A stretch of DNA of 64,000 nucleotides from Pseudomonadota bacterium. GTDB lineage: Bacteria > Desulfobacterota > Desulfobacteria > Desulfobacterales > RPRI01. The position numbers and the translations under genes were made by a program. Positions within the stretch are counted from its first letter, which is position 1, and each line of letters starts with the position of its first letter. The notes under the pieces are model-generated. The model saw only the letters and a list, made by a program, of their open reading frames with translations. It made no database searches and had not been told where the DNA came from. This document shows, one piece after another, positions 23,104 to 32,574 of this stretch. The stretch lies in assembly GCA_018817425.1 (NCBI GenBank), contig JAHITX010000079.1, positions 124,001 to 188,000 of the forward strand. The letters are read 5' to 3'.

Positions 23104-26100
23104 ATGGACAAAAGCAAATCCGGATTCCAATCCATAAAACAGCTTGAATCGTTTCGAAATAAAATTCTGGCTGATACAGCTAAAAAGAAAACCGAAATCC
23201 ATGTATGCATGACCGGTTGCCGGGCATACGGTGCAGCAGATGTATTTAAGTCCTTGCAGGAAGAGGTATTAAAACAAGGTCTTTTTTCCGATGTGGAAGT
23301 AAGAGCAACAGGTTGCCATGGATTTTGCGCCAAGGCTCCATTAATTGCTATTGAACCTTTAGGGATTGTATATCAGGAAGTAGATCCTGAAGACGCAACA
23401 CAAATAGTAAGTGAGACTATAAAGAATAAGAAATTAATTGAGCGGTTGGCATATCATGATCCTAAAACATTAAAACCGGTTTTCTATCGCAAAGAGATTC
23501 CTTTCTACAAGAAACAGGAAAAGCGAGTTTTGGGCAAATGCGGGCGGATAGATCCGACAAAAATAGAGCATTATATTGCAGCAGGTGGATACCAGGCACT
23601 TGCCAAAGCGCTTTTAAAAATGACAGAAGAAGAAGTTATAGAAGAAGTACTTGCATCAAAATTACGGGGCAGGGGAGGGGCCGGTTTCCCAACCGGCGTA
23701 AAATGGCAACTTGCCCGCCGTGCTTTAGGCAAGCCGAAATATATTATTTGCAATGCAGATGAAGGAGATCCCGGTGCATTCATGGATCGGGCTATTCTTG
23801 AAGGTGATCCGCACACAGTGATAGAAGGCATGATTATCGGAGCTTATGCCATAGGTGCCGAATATGGGTATATATATGTAAGAGAAGAATACCCCATAGC
23901 CGTAAACAATCTTACAATTGCCATTGCACAGGCGCAAGAATTGGGCCTTCTGGGAGAAAATATTTTAGGTACCGGGTTGAATTTAAAAATAGGCTTAAAG
24001 AAAGGCGCCGGCGCATTTGTCTGTGGAGAAGAAACAGCACTTATGGCATCTGTTGAAAGCAAGCGTGGTATGCCGTCGCCGCGCCCACCATTTCCGGCGC
24101 AGGCCGGGCTTGATGCCAAGCCTACAAATATAAATAATGTCGAAACTTTAGCCAATATTGCGCTTATTATAAATAATGGTCGGGATTGGTACGGTCAATT
24201 CGGTACAGAAAAAAGCAAAGGCACCAAGATATTTTCACTTGCCGGCAAAGTGAATAATACCGGGCTTGTGGAAGTGCCGATAGGGATCAGCATAAAAGAT
24301 GTAATATTTGATATCGGTGGCGGAATTCCCAAAGGCAGAAAATTCAAGGCCGTTCAGATGGGTGGCCCATCAGGCGGATGTGTGCCCCAGCAACATATTA
24401 ATATGCCAATTGATTACGAAACCATTCAGAAGCTTGGGGCTATTATGGGATCAGGCGGAATGGTAGTAATGGATGAAAACAACTGCATGGTTGAAATTGC
24501 ACGGTTCTTCTTAAGCTTTACACAATCTGAATCGTGTGGCAAATGTGCCCCGTGCCGGCTTGGTACAACTCAGATGTTGGAAATTCTTACAAGGATCACT
24601 CAGGGACACGGAAGCATTGAAGATATAGAAAGAATAAAAACTATCGGCGCAACGGTAGCAGAAACTTCTCTTTGCGGACTGGGCCAGACCTGCGCCAAAC
24701 CGGCATTGTCAACATTAAAATATTTTCTTAAAGAATACGAAGATCATATTCATGAAAAGCGTTGTGCGGGAGCAGTATGTGATAACATGGTGATTTCCGC
24801 ATGCCAGCATGCCTGTCCGGCCGGAATAGATGTGCCAAACTATGTAGCTGCTGCCGCTCTTGGTAAATACGAGCAGGCAGTCGATATTATCCGGGAAAGA
24901 AATCCCTTTCCCGCAGTTTGCGGCAGAATTTGCATACATCCCTGTGAATATAAATGCCGCAGAGGTGAACTTGATGATCCGGTTGCAATAAGATCTATCA
25001 AGAGATTTGTTGCAGACTGGTATTTTGGAAACATAGGAAGAAGAAAGGATAAGTTTCCGGTTAACCATTCTCCAAAAATAGCTATAGTTGGTGCAGGGCC
25101 GGCAGGCCTCACTTGTGCGTATTTTCTTGCAAAAAAGGGATACCTCACCACTGTATTTGAAAGTCAGCCCGCAGGCGGCGGAATGCTTGGAATTACCGTT
25201 CCGGAATTTCGTCTTCCACGTAAAATAATAGAAGAAGAAATAGATTATATTATAAGCTGTGGTGTTGATATTTTATATAACGCACCAATTGACGCAAATC
25301 ATACGGTAAATGATCTTTTGGATGAAGGATTTGCTGCCGTATTTATTGCAGCAGGCGCACAGGCCAGTATGAGGGCAGGTATCCTAGGTGAAGATGATAA
25401 CCCGGACGGATTGTTTTACGGTTTAAAATTTCTTACTGATATAAGACTGGACAATAAACCTGATCTTAAGGGTAGTGTAATTGTTATTGGCGGAGGCAAT
25501 GTAGCAATTGATGTTGCGAGGTCATCATTAAGGCTTGGCGCAGATAATGTTAAGATTTTATACAGGCGGTCAATTGAAGAAATGCCTGCCTGGGAAAAAG
25601 ATATCAAAGAAGCAATAGAAGAAGGTGTGGATATACTTCCTTTTTGGTTGCCTAAACGAATTCTCCATAAGGACGGCAAAGTAACGGGTATGGAATTTGT
25701 AGGTAGTGAAACTGTTTATGATGATAGCGGCAAATCTACTCTTGTCACTGATGAAAATAATACTCTGGCATTGGAAGCTGATACAGTCATCATATCAATC
25801 GGTCAGGCACCGGATGTTTCGTTTTTATCCAAAGACAGCCAGATAGAGCGCTCTCTCTGGGGCAGCCTGCAGGTTAGTGAAAACACACTTTCTACAAATA
25901 TAGCAGGTGTTTTTGCGGGTGGTGATTTTACTACAGGCCCCAGTACCGTAATTCAGGCAATTGCTTCCGGCAGGCGGGCTGCCATATCTATTGATAAATA
26001 TCTTCAGGGTGAAAAAAGCAGAATACAGATTATGGATGAAAAAACTGCCATGCATGAAGAAACAGGACTTGCACTAGAAGATGAATCAACTGAAGAAAAG

Positions 26101-26247
26101 CGTAGAGTGGAAGTGGAATTGGAAGATCCGGGAAACAGGATAAAAGATTTCAGGGAAGTGGAGAAAGGACTTTCTGAACAGGAAGTGCACTTTGAAGCAA
26201 GAAGGTGCCTTAGATGCGATCTGGAAAAGGAGAATAATCAGTTATGA
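23104..26247 (+). CDS. NuoF-GltD fusion: NAD(P)H-binding flavin/FeS subunit
   Basis: A 1047-residue fusion. Order: thioredoxin-like [2Fe-2S] domain (about 35-120, VCMTGC and ATGCHGFCAKAP); NuoF FMN/NADH domain (about 150-480, LRGRGGAGFPTGVKW, CNADEGDPGAFMDR); NuoF [4Fe-4S] motif CGKCAPCRLG with distal Cys in TSLCGLGQTC; then a GltD/NfnB-like half (about 555-1000) with an FeS-binding cysteine set (CQHACPAG, CGRICIHPCEYKCRRGELD), a first dinucleotide fold GAGPAGLTCAYFLA and a second VIGGGNVAIDVARS, ending in ARRCLRCD. Two nucleotide sites and several clusters on one chain are the hardware for electron bifurcation between NAD(P) pools and ferredoxin. A four-base ATGA overlap links it to metV. 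Confidence 0.88.
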   Translation: MDKSKSGFQSIKQLESFRNKILADTAKKKTEIHVCMTGCRAYGAADVFKSLQEEVLKQGLFSDVEVRATGCHGFCAKAPLIAIEPLGIVYQEVDPEDATQIVSETIKNKKLIERLAYHDPKTLKPVFYRKEIPFYKKQEKRVLGKCGRIDPTKIEHYIAAGGYQALAKALLKMTEEEVIEEVLASKLRGRGGAGFPTGVKWQLARRALGKPKYIICNADEGDPGAFMDRAILEGDPHTVIEGMIIGAYAIGAEYGYIYVREEYPIAVNNLTIAIAQAQELGLLGENILGTGLNLKIGLKKGAGAFVCGEETALMASVESKRGMPSPRPPFPAQAGLDAKPTNINNVETLANIALIINNGRDWYGQFGTEKSKGTKIFSLAGKVNNTGLVEVPIGISIKDVIFDIGGGIPKGRKFKAVQMGGPSGGCVPQQHINMPIDYETIQKLGAIMGSGGMVVMDENNCMVEIARFFLSFTQSESCGKCAPCRLGTTQMLEILTRITQGHGSIEDIERIKTIGATVAETSLCGLGQTCAKPALSTLKYFLKEYEDHIHEKRCAGAVCDNMVISACQHACPAGIDVPNYVAAAALGKYEQAVDIIRERNPFPAVCGRICIHPCEYKCRRGELDDPVAIRSIKRFVADWYFGNIGRRKDKFPVNHSPKIAIVGAGPAGLTCAYFLAKKGYLTTVFESQPAGGGMLGITVPEFRLPRKIIEEEIDYIISCGVDILYNAPIDANHTVNDLLDEGFAAVFIAAGAQASMRAGILGEDDNPDGLFYGLKFLTDIRLDNKPDLKGSVIVIGGGNVAIDVARSSLRLGADNVKILYRRSIEEMPAWEKDIKEAIEEGVDILPFWLPKRILHKDGKVTGMEFVGSETVYDDSGKSTLVTDENNTLALEADTVIISIGQAPDVSFLSKDSQIERSLWGSLQVSENTLSTNIAGVFAGGDFTTGPSTVIQAIASGRRAAISIDKYLQGEKSRIQIMDEKTAMHEETGLALEDESTEEKRRVEVELEDPGNRIKDFREVEKGLSEQEVHFEARRCLRCDLEKENNQL

Positions 26248-26894
26248 TCCGATCTATTACCCAACAAAAGCCAATGGAAGAAATTGAAAGCCTTCTTTAC
26301 GGGATAAACAGAGTATTTATAATCGGCTGCGGAACTTGCGTTACCCTTACTCAAACCGGCGGTATATTTCAGGTGGAAGCTATGAAGAAATCCTTGTCGG
26401 AGAAAGGCAAGGTAGTAACAGGTACCACGGTTGTTCCGGTGGCTTGTGATAATCTGACTGCAGATATTTTAAGAGAATTTGAGGCTCAGTTGAAACAGGC
26501 TGACGGGCTGCTTATCATGACATGTGCGTTCGGTGTTCAAACCATAGCATGTCAGATTAAAAAGTTAGCCGTTCCGGCGCTAAATACTCTTTTTATCGGC
26601 AAGGAAACAGGCGCCGGCGAATATAATGAAGTCTGCACACAATGCGGCACATGCGTCATAGGAGAAACCGGCGGAATATGTCCTGTAACTGCCTGTCACA
26701 AAGGTTTGGTAAACGGTCCCTGCGGTGGTACAAATAACGGGAAATGTGAAATAGATTCCAACAAAGACTGTGCATGGACTTTAATTTATAATCGATTAAA
26801 AGAACTTGAACGCCTTGATGTTATGCGGGTTTACAAAAAACCTCGAAATCATCTTGGTGAACCCAGTCCTGGAAAATATCAAATTCCGGTTTGA
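26244..26894 (+). CDS. MetV-like zinc/iron-sulfur protein (MTHFR C-terminal domain family)
   Basis: A 216-residue protein of the family that accompanies MetF in acetogens (MetV). It has a Rossmann-like N-terminal half beginning with VFIIGCGTCVTLTQTGG and the diagnostic cysteine-rich tail: CTQCGTC ... GGICPVTACHKGL then GPCGGTNNGKCEIDSNKDCAW. In the acetogen enzymes MetV carries FeS/zinc sites and joins the flavin MetF subunit to the electron-donating partners. The start overlaps the preceding gene by four bases and metF follows 36 bases downstream, so the three are built together. Confidence 0.85.
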   Translation: MIRSITQQKPMEEIESLLYGINRVFIIGCGTCVTLTQTGGIFQVEAMKKSLSEKGKVVTGTTVVPVACDNLTADILREFEAQLKQADGLLIMTCAFGVQTIACQIKKLAVPALNTLFIGKETGAGEYNEVCTQCGTCVIGETGGICPVTACHKGLVNGPCGGTNNGKCEIDSNKDCAWTLIYNRLKELERLDVMRVYKKPRNHLGEPSPGKYQIPV

Positions 26895-26930
26895 TGCTAT
26901 ATGCTTTCAGATAATGAAAGGAAATAATTT

Positions 26931-27818
26931 ATGCCGTCAGCATTTAAAAAAGCCCTGGATTCCGGTAGATTTGTTGTGACTTGTGAAGTCGCTCCGGCCA
27001 AAGGTACGAACCTTGATAAAATGACCCACCATATTGAATTGCTGAAAGATAAGGTGGATGCCATGAATGTAACCGATCATCAGAGTTCTGTTATGCGATA
27101 TCCTTCTTTAGGCGGTGCTCTTTTAGTAAAAGAACTTGGTGGCGAGCCAATTCTTCAGATGACCTGCCGGGACCGCAACCGGCTGGCACTGCAAGCTGAT
27201 CTTTTGTTTGCGTCCAGTCGTGGCATTAACAATGTTTTATGCCTTACAGGCGATTCGGTTATGCTGGGAGATCACAAGGAAGCAAAAGGCGTTTTTGATC
27301 TTGATTCAAGCCAGCTCGTTTCTGCCATAAGAAACCTTGAAACGGGAAAAGACATGGCGGGAAATGAACTCGACGGAGGAGTAAGTTTTTGCGCAGGTGC
27401 TATTGTAACGCCTGAGGCCAAACCTTTAGAGCCGCAGTTGATAAAGTTTGAGAAAAAGATCGAAGCAGGTGCTGAATTTATACAGACGCAAGCAGTATAT
27501 GATCTTGATAATTTCAAAAATTTTATGGATTACGCAAAGCAGTTTCCGGTTAAAATACTTGCCGGTATTATACTTTTAACTTCCGCTCCTATGGCCCGTT
27601 TTATGAATAAAAACGTTGCGGGCGTTTTTGTCCCTTCCAATCTGATAGATGAAATGGCTTCAGCTCCAAAAGGCGGAGCATTAGCCAAGGGAATTGAGAT
27701 TGCAGGGCGTATGATAAGAAAGATAAAGGAAGAAAAAATATGTGATGGTGTTCATATAATGGCAATAGGTAAAGAAGAAAAGGTTGTAGATATAATGGTC
27801 GAAGCCGGGCTGCTTTGA
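26931..27818 (+). CDS. metF: Methylenetetrahydrofolate reductase (MetF, paralog 2)
   Basis: A 295-residue MetF: interconverts methylene- and methyl-tetrahydrofolate using a bound flavin. Family segments are 'FVVTCEVAPAKG' (with the catalytic glutamate), 'AMNVTDHQSS', 'LQMTCRDRNRLALQADLL', 'NVLCLTGDSV' and 'FIQTQAVYDLDNF'. It is the more canonical of the two copies in this cluster. Being joined with metV and a NuoEFG-like set suggests that the physiological electron partner is not free NAD(P)H alone. In an organism that degrades methylated substrates it would run in the oxidative direction; in an acetogenic mode it would run reductively. Ribosome site AAAGGA. Confidence 0.88.
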   Translation: MPSAFKKALDSGRFVVTCEVAPAKGTNLDKMTHHIELLKDKVDAMNVTDHQSSVMRYPSLGGALLVKELGGEPILQMTCRDRNRLALQADLLFASSRGINNVLCLTGDSVMLGDHKEAKGVFDLDSSQLVSAIRNLETGKDMAGNELDGGVSFCAGAIVTPEAKPLEPQLIKFEKKIEAGAEFIQTQAVYDLDNFKNFMDYAKQFPVKILAGIILLTSAPMARFMNKNVAGVFVPSNLIDEMASAPKGGALAKGIEIAGRMIRKIKEEKICDGVHIMAIGKEEKVVDIMVEAGLL

Positions 27819-27919
27819 GTAACTTTATTTCGGTGAAGAGTCCGAGAAAATTAGAAAAAGAGCCCATGCTCCTAAAATTGCTCCATGGAATATATTGTAT
27901 AAGATTTATCGTATATTAT

Positions 27920-28711
27920 TCACATCAAAAGGAAACCACCGTCAACGGATACAATACTTCCGGTCATATAATCAGCCATACCGCTTGACAAAAAGCATAC
28001 AACCTTTGCTATATCATCGGCACTTCCCCAGCGACCCAATACAGAACGTGGTGGTGGTACAGCGTCTTTAGGAAGATTCAATATCTTTATCATTTCTGCT
28101 GCAACAGCCGCACTGCTTTCTGTAGGAACACCACCTGGTGCAACTGCATTAACCGTGATCTGAAACTGCCCGAGTTCCTTGGCCAAAGACTTGGTGAACG
28201 AGATAACGCCTCCTTTGGATGAATCATAATGTGACATCATTCCGGTTGGTACTATTGCTCCGGCTGAAGCAAGGTTGATGATTTTACCGCCACGGCCTGC
28301 GTTAATCATTTCCTTAGCTGCGGCTTGTGCGCAAAGAAAAGTACCTTTTAGATTAATAGATAGTACTTTGTCCCATTGATCTTCTGACATATTGACGGCC
28401 GGAGATGGCGGATAGATGCCTGCATTATTTACAAGAATATCTATCCCGCCAAATGTAGATACAGCAGATTTTATGAGTTGTTCAGTGTCATTAGCATTGC
28501 TGACATCGGTTTTAACAGCTTTGGCTTTGCCACCTGTTTCAGCAATCTTTACTGCGGTTTTATTTGCGGCTTCGATATTGATATCAGCAATCAACACGGA
28601 TGCTCCAACCTCGGCAAGGCGCATAGATATTGATTCTCCGATTCCTAATGCACCGCCTGTTACAATTGCTACTTTACCTTCTAAATTCATTAATTGTGCA
28701 ATACTTTCCAT
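27920..28711 (-). CDS. Short-chain dehydrogenase/reductase (SDR 1)
   Basis: A 263-residue classical SDR. Cofactor motif is TGGALGIG, the NNAG strand is present (LVNNAGIYPP), the catalytic Ser is in 'NLASAGAIVPTG' and the YxxxK pair is in HYDSSKGGV. The C-terminal 'MTGSIVSVDGGFLLM' is standard. The ATG at 28711 is preferred because AAGGAGAATAA stands right before it; an ATG five codons upstream would place the ribosome site inside the gene. It is closely related in wording to the SDR at 42713 (both share 'RSVLGRWG..DDIAKVVCFLSS'), so the pair arose by duplication within the island. Substrate: a secondary alcohol/ketone, unspecified. Confidence 0.88.
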   Translation of the reverse strand: MESIAQLMNLEGKVAIVTGGALGIGESISMRLAEVGASVLIADINIEAANKTAVKIAETGGKAKAVKTDVSNANDTEQLIKSAVSTFGGIDILVNNAGIYPPSPAVNMSEDQWDKVLSINLKGTFLCAQAAAKEMINAGRGGKIINLASAGAIVPTGMMSHYDSSKGGVISFTKSLAKELGQFQITVNAVAPGGVPTESSAAVAAEMIKILNLPKDAVPPPRSVLGRWGSADDIAKVVCFLSSGMADYMTGSIVSVDGGFLLM

Positions 28712-28764
28712 TTTATTCTCCTTCATTATATTAAAAAGCGAAATGATTATGTGTTGAGATTTAA

Positions 28765-30081
28765 TTATTTAGATAATTTTAAAAAGTTACTTACTGAGAA
28801 AAAAACAACATCCATTTTGGTAGTAGGCATATATAGACGCAGGTCAGACCTTGGATAACTGCATACAGCTGTGGCATGATGAGTTTTCTCGTCAATAAAA
28901 AGAAGAGCATCCCATTGGCCTGTATTATTTTTACCTCCTGGAGATTCACTGTAGTGAGCGAAAGAGGCGCACCATGTCCGAAAATTGCCAGATCTTTCAT
29001 ATACTTCCTTGTACCATATGGTATAGGTATCTTGATCCACATAAAGTGTATGTAACCCCCAACTATAATATGGATCTTTAGGCCGTTGTTCTATAACCCA
29101 GACCTTTCTTGGAGCATAAGTAATAGTATTCGGAGCCGGTGCCCACGACACGCCTGTCCATCCTGGGGTTTCATAGTTTAATGTAAGGCGCTTGTTTGAG
29201 GGATATTTTGTTGTAATACTTCCATCAGGCATATCTTCTACCGGAATCATTTTCGGACTGGTAAAACCAACGAGAATTGTCTTTTCACCGACGCAATTCC
29301 ATATCATCGAATCATTTCTTCCGTTCCACAAATAAGTATTATCAAGCCATGAATCAGAGCCCATAAAAGGGTCTGACCTCGTAGTTGAGCCGGTTTGGCG
29401 AATCCTGCGAATAGCAGGAACATAGGCATAACTTGTGTCTGGCTTTGATCCTATATAGGTGTAAGCCAATGTATTAGTTCCTTTCATACTCATCGGTTCC
29501 AACATTCTTTGAAACTCATACATTAGAGCATTATCAGGATTATTTATTTCCTGACCGGGCGGACGGCCCATTGTATATAATAAGTACGTAGTAGCAAGCA
29601 CATAACGTTCTTCACCCTCCCTGGTTATCCATATAAGTTGACCACTCTCAATTAGAGCCATGAAACGGAATCTTTGAAAATAAAAATTCCACATAATCTT
29701 AACTCCAGCCATGGGATCTTTTTGATCAATATCAGGAAATGGACAGCCGTAAACATTGTTCTTAGGCCAAAATTTTGTCTTTTTATCTATTAAATCTCCT
29801 TCTTGATTTACATCAAATTTACCGGCATTTTTATTACTCGCGGAAATAAAGCTATCTTGAAACTTGTAATTAAAGTTCACCTTTCCAGGTGTAATAACAA
29901 AGTCTCCCTTTTTAACCGCTCGAAATAAAGCAGGAATCAAAATATCTTCATATCGGCTACAGTTGGTTTTGTCGATTATTTTGGGTAAAACAATAGCCTG
30001 TAAGGTATTAACACACAAAAGAAGAATAAATAATAAACAAAATGACAATCCAAAATACTTTAAATAATTATATCTATTCAT
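28765..30081 (-). CDS. DUF1329 exported protein, copy 1
   Basis: A 438-residue protein with a clear signal peptide (about 1-29, LSFCLLFILLLCVNTLQA). The mature part carries the DUF1329 hallmarks shared with the other two copies in this window: 'IDKTNCSRYEDILIPALFRAV', 'PGKVNFNYKFQDSFI', 'RRIRQTGSTTRSDPFMGSD' and 'RKVWVIEQRPKDPYYSWGLH'. DUF1329 proteins resemble LolA/LolB-type lipoprotein-sorting beta-folds and often neighbour hydrophobic-substrate transporters in Gram-negative bacteria, so a role in binding or moving a hydrophobic compound across the periplasm/outer membrane is likely but unproven. Confidence 0.8.
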   Translation of the reverse strand: MNRYNYLKYFGLSFCLLFILLLCVNTLQAIVLPKIIDKTNCSRYEDILIPALFRAVKKGDFVITPGKVNFNYKFQDSFISASNKNAGKFDVNQEGDLIDKKTKFWPKNNVYGCPFPDIDQKDPMAGVKIMWNFYFQRFRFMALIESGQLIWITREGEERYVLATTYLLYTMGRPPGQEINNPDNALMYEFQRMLEPMSMKGTNTLAYTYIGSKPDTSYAYVPAIRRIRQTGSTTRSDPFMGSDSWLDNTYLWNGRNDSMIWNCVGEKTILVGFTSPKMIPVEDMPDGSITTKYPSNKRLTLNYETPGWTGVSWAPAPNTITYAPRKVWVIEQRPKDPYYSWGLHTLYVDQDTYTIWYKEVYERSGNFRTWCASFAHYSESPGGKNNTGQWDALLFIDEKTHHATAVCSYPRSDLRLYMPTTKMDVVFFSVSNFLKLSK

Positions 30082-30106
30082 TTTTACCTATCCACGAAAT
30101 AAATAT

Positions 30107-30199
30107 CGGCGGAGGATGATATGCTATTTCAGTCTCTTGCAACCTGAAAGGGAAGGATAAAGAGCTGCTTGTGACTGACGATAGCATATCGCTCCACCG
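30107..30199. repeat. Inverted repeat in the leader of DUF1329 copy 1
   Basis: CGGCGGAGGATGATATGCTAT (30107-30127) is matched by ATAGCATATCGCTCCACCG (30181-30199), a roughly 19-pair imperfect stem with a two-base bulge, in the 164-base gap between the old-yellow-enzyme gene and DUF1329. The sequence CTTGCCTGACA follows (30206), which also occurs beside the inverted repeat before DUF1329 copy 2. May be a terminator/attenuator or a decayed mobile unit. Confidence 0.45.
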
Positions 30200-30245
30200 T
30201 TAGGCCTTGCCTGACAGGCCTCACAGTAAACTGTATAAGTATATA

Positions 30246-32204
30246 TTACAAAATTCTGCCGATATTGTACCCATCATAAATTGCATCAATAGCTTTGCGG
30301 GGAGTTAAACAATCACCAATAGCATACAATTCTTTTACTTTGCCTTTTAAATCATAGTAAATTTGATTGTTTGCCTGATTTCCCATAGATAGAACCACGG
30401 TATCAACATCTTCCATTGTTCTTTCCGAAAAGGCGAAGATATCCAGTACTACTACCGTATTTCCTGCGATTTCTTTTATAACTGTGTTGGGACTAAATAC
30501 CACACCTCTTGGCCGCATCCTCATATAAAAAGCGGTAAGATCGGTTGTTGTTACAAGTTCCTGACCTACAAACATCAATGGAGTGATAATTTCTACTTTT
30601 TTACCCATATCAACCAGATATTCTACCACACTGCAACACTCCCAATGACCTTCACCGCCATCAACAACGAGAACCTTTTCGCCGATTTCAATTTTTTCCA
30701 GCAGCACATCATGTACACTAACCACATTATCCTGGTCAGTTCCATGCATAGGAGGAATAAGAGGTGTGGAACCAGTGGCTACTATAACTACATCAGGATT
30801 TTCTTTTTCAATCAATTCAGGTGTTGCTTCAGTTCCAAGAATTACTTTAACTCCCAATATCTCCATCTGTTTTGTACGGTATCTGATACAACCTCCGAAT
30901 TCTTTTCTTGCAGGTATTTTGACTGCGATATTGACTTGCCCCCCCAGTTCATTTTCTTTTTCAAAGAGCACCACTTCATGGCCTCTTAATCTGGCTACTC
31001 TGGCTGCTTCCATACCTCCAGGGCCCCCACCAATAACTACAACCTTCTTTTTTGTCTTGGCCGGTTCCATAGGACCGAGCTCTTTTTCACGGCCTGTTTC
31101 AGGGTTTTGGAGGCAGGAGATCGGTTTTTGTTTGAAAATTCGTGTAAGACAACCCTGGTTACAGGCAATGCATGACCTGATTTCTTCTATTCTTCCTTCT
31201 TTTGCCTTGTTCGGCAACTCAGGATCTGCGATAAGAGCACGCGCCATACCAACCATATCCATAACCCCATCTGCTAAAAGTTTTTCAGCCTGGATAGGGT
31301 CATTAATTCTGAATGCAGTCATTATGGGAAGATCAACTGTTTCCTTGAATTGGGCGCATTGACCGGCATAAAGCCCTAAAGGTGTTTGCATGCCGGTTCC
31401 GATAGCCATAAAAGCATCATAAAAGGGAGCTGTTATGGAAAGATAATCAATTCCTCCATGATCTTCCAGCTTTTGGGCGATCTGCTTCATTTCATCTATG
31501 TTATATCCTCCGGGCACCAGTTCATCACCTGCCATTCTTAAACCCAGTACAAAGTCGCTTCCTGCTGATTCACGGACGGAGTCAATTACTTCAAGAAGGA
31601 ATCTTAATCTCTTATCCATGTCGCCGCCATATTCATCAGTTCTTTTATTGCTATATGGCGACATGAATTCCTCAATCATATAACCTGAACCACCGTGGAG
31701 TTCAACACCATCCAGGCCGGCTTTTTTCGCAAATCCTGCCGATATACCAAATGCCTTCACTACTGTTTTGATATCTTCGATTTCCATTGCTTTAGGCGTA
31801 TCATGAAATACTACTGAAGGAGCCACAGGAGAAGGCGCCCAGGATGCTTGCCTGGAAATCTCTATATCAGTTTCTCTGCCGCAATGTACAAGCTGGGCAA
31901 GAACTTTACAATCTTGTTCATGCACCGCATCAGCAAGCAGTTTTAATCTGGGAACAACTTTTTCATCATATATTTCCTGTATGAATAAAAATTCTCTTGA
32001 ATTGGGCATAATATTCATCATACCGCAAATGGTCATTCCCAGACCGCCTTTGGCCTTGTTTCTTTGATATTCAATATATCTGTCATCTATCAGATGATTC
32101 TGATCCGCAAGCTGTGTTAGATGTGAACTGCTGAAAATCCGGTTTTTTACAGTTATTGATCCGATTTTAAAAGGAGTAAATAAGTATTTGAATTGCACTT
32201 CCAT
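30246..32204 (-). CDS. FeS/flavin old-yellow-enzyme reductase (2,4-dienoyl-CoA reductase/BaiCD-like), copy 1
   Basis: A 652-residue enzyme of the NADH:flavin oxidoreductase family that includes 2,4-dienoyl-CoA reductase, trimethylamine dehydrogenase and bile-acid BaiCD/BaiH enone reductases. It has an FMN TIM barrel (1 to about 340, with 'GVELHGGSGYMIEEFMSP' and 'DEYGGDMDKRLRF'), a [4Fe-4S] motif CIACNQGC plus a fourth Cys 12 residues on, and a C-terminal FAD/NAD(P) domain (VVIGGGPGGMEAARVA near 390; second fold 'VLVVDGGEGH', less regular than usual). It should reduce or form an activated C=C bond of an enone or enoyl-CoA. Ribosome site AAGGAGAG. Confidence 0.87.
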   Translation of the reverse strand: MEVQFKYLFTPFKIGSITVKNRIFSSSHLTQLADQNHLIDDRYIEYQRNKAKGGLGMTICGMMNIMPNSREFLFIQEIYDEKVVPRLKLLADAVHEQDCKVLAQLVHCGRETDIEISRQASWAPSPVAPSVVFHDTPKAMEIEDIKTVVKAFGISAGFAKKAGLDGVELHGGSGYMIEEFMSPYSNKRTDEYGGDMDKRLRFLLEVIDSVRESAGSDFVLGLRMAGDELVPGGYNIDEMKQIAQKLEDHGGIDYLSITAPFYDAFMAIGTGMQTPLGLYAGQCAQFKETVDLPIMTAFRINDPIQAEKLLADGVMDMVGMARALIADPELPNKAKEGRIEEIRSCIACNQGCLTRIFKQKPISCLQNPETGREKELGPMEPAKTKKKVVVIGGGPGGMEAARVARLRGHEVVLFEKENELGGQVNIAVKIPARKEFGGCIRYRTKQMEILGVKVILGTEATPELIEKENPDVVIVATGSTPLIPPMHGTDQDNVVSVHDVLLEKIEIGEKVLVVDGGEGHWECCSVVEYLVDMGKKVEIITPLMFVGQELVTTTDLTAFYMRMRPRGVVFSPNTVIKEIAGNTVVVLDIFAFSERTMEDVDTVVLSMGNQANNQIYYDLKGKVKELYAIGDCLTPRKAIDAIYDGYNIGRIL

Positions 32205-32235
32205 TGTCTCTCCTTATAGGGTTTATTATATACTT

Positions 32236-32562
32236 TTAAAAATCTTCCGGTAATTTAGGATTATTCATTTTAGTAAAGCCAAGAAATACAAACTTTACAG
32301 CTACAAAACTCTTAAAAACGGCCCATAAAAGTTGAAGCATTCCCTTATATGTAATTCCGGCTCTGATGTGCCAGCGCACAGGTGAGACCGAATTAATATG
32401 TAAAATCAGCATATCGTCCATGACGCCAACTTTATCTACTTCAGCAAACAGCAATGTAGTTCCGAGGCCGGTTGATTTCATACGCATACATGGTTCAGTT
32501 TTTTTTGTTTCAGGTTTCTTTGCCTCAGGCTTTTTGGGATCAGCCTTGTTTGTCTCAGCCAC
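32236..32562 (-). CDS. Small protein with Lys/Pro-rich N-terminus, unknown
   Basis: A 108-residue protein starting at GTG with AAAGGAGGT seven bases upstream. The first 25 residues are a Lys/Pro/Glu repeat (KPEAKKPETKKTEP), the rest is a compact, partly hydrophobic domain (MLILHINSVSPVRWHIRAG ... LLWAVFKSFVAVKFVFLGF). It may be peripheral to the membrane. It lies 31 bases from the flavin reductase and 12 bases from the SDR, so it is part of the operon. I do not recognise a family. Confidence 0.6.
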   Translation of the reverse strand: MAETNKADPKKPEAKKPETKKTEPCMRMKSTGLGTTLLFAEVDKVGVMDDMLILHINSVSPVRWHIRAGITYKGMLQLLWAVFKSFVAVKFVFLGFTKMNNPKLPEDF

Positions 32563-32574
32563 TGCATACCTCCT

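Noticed and set aside
23538-24155. Several open frames on either strand inside the NuoF-GltD gene
   Set aside because: They are shadows of a long, motif-rich reading frame and show no independent signals.
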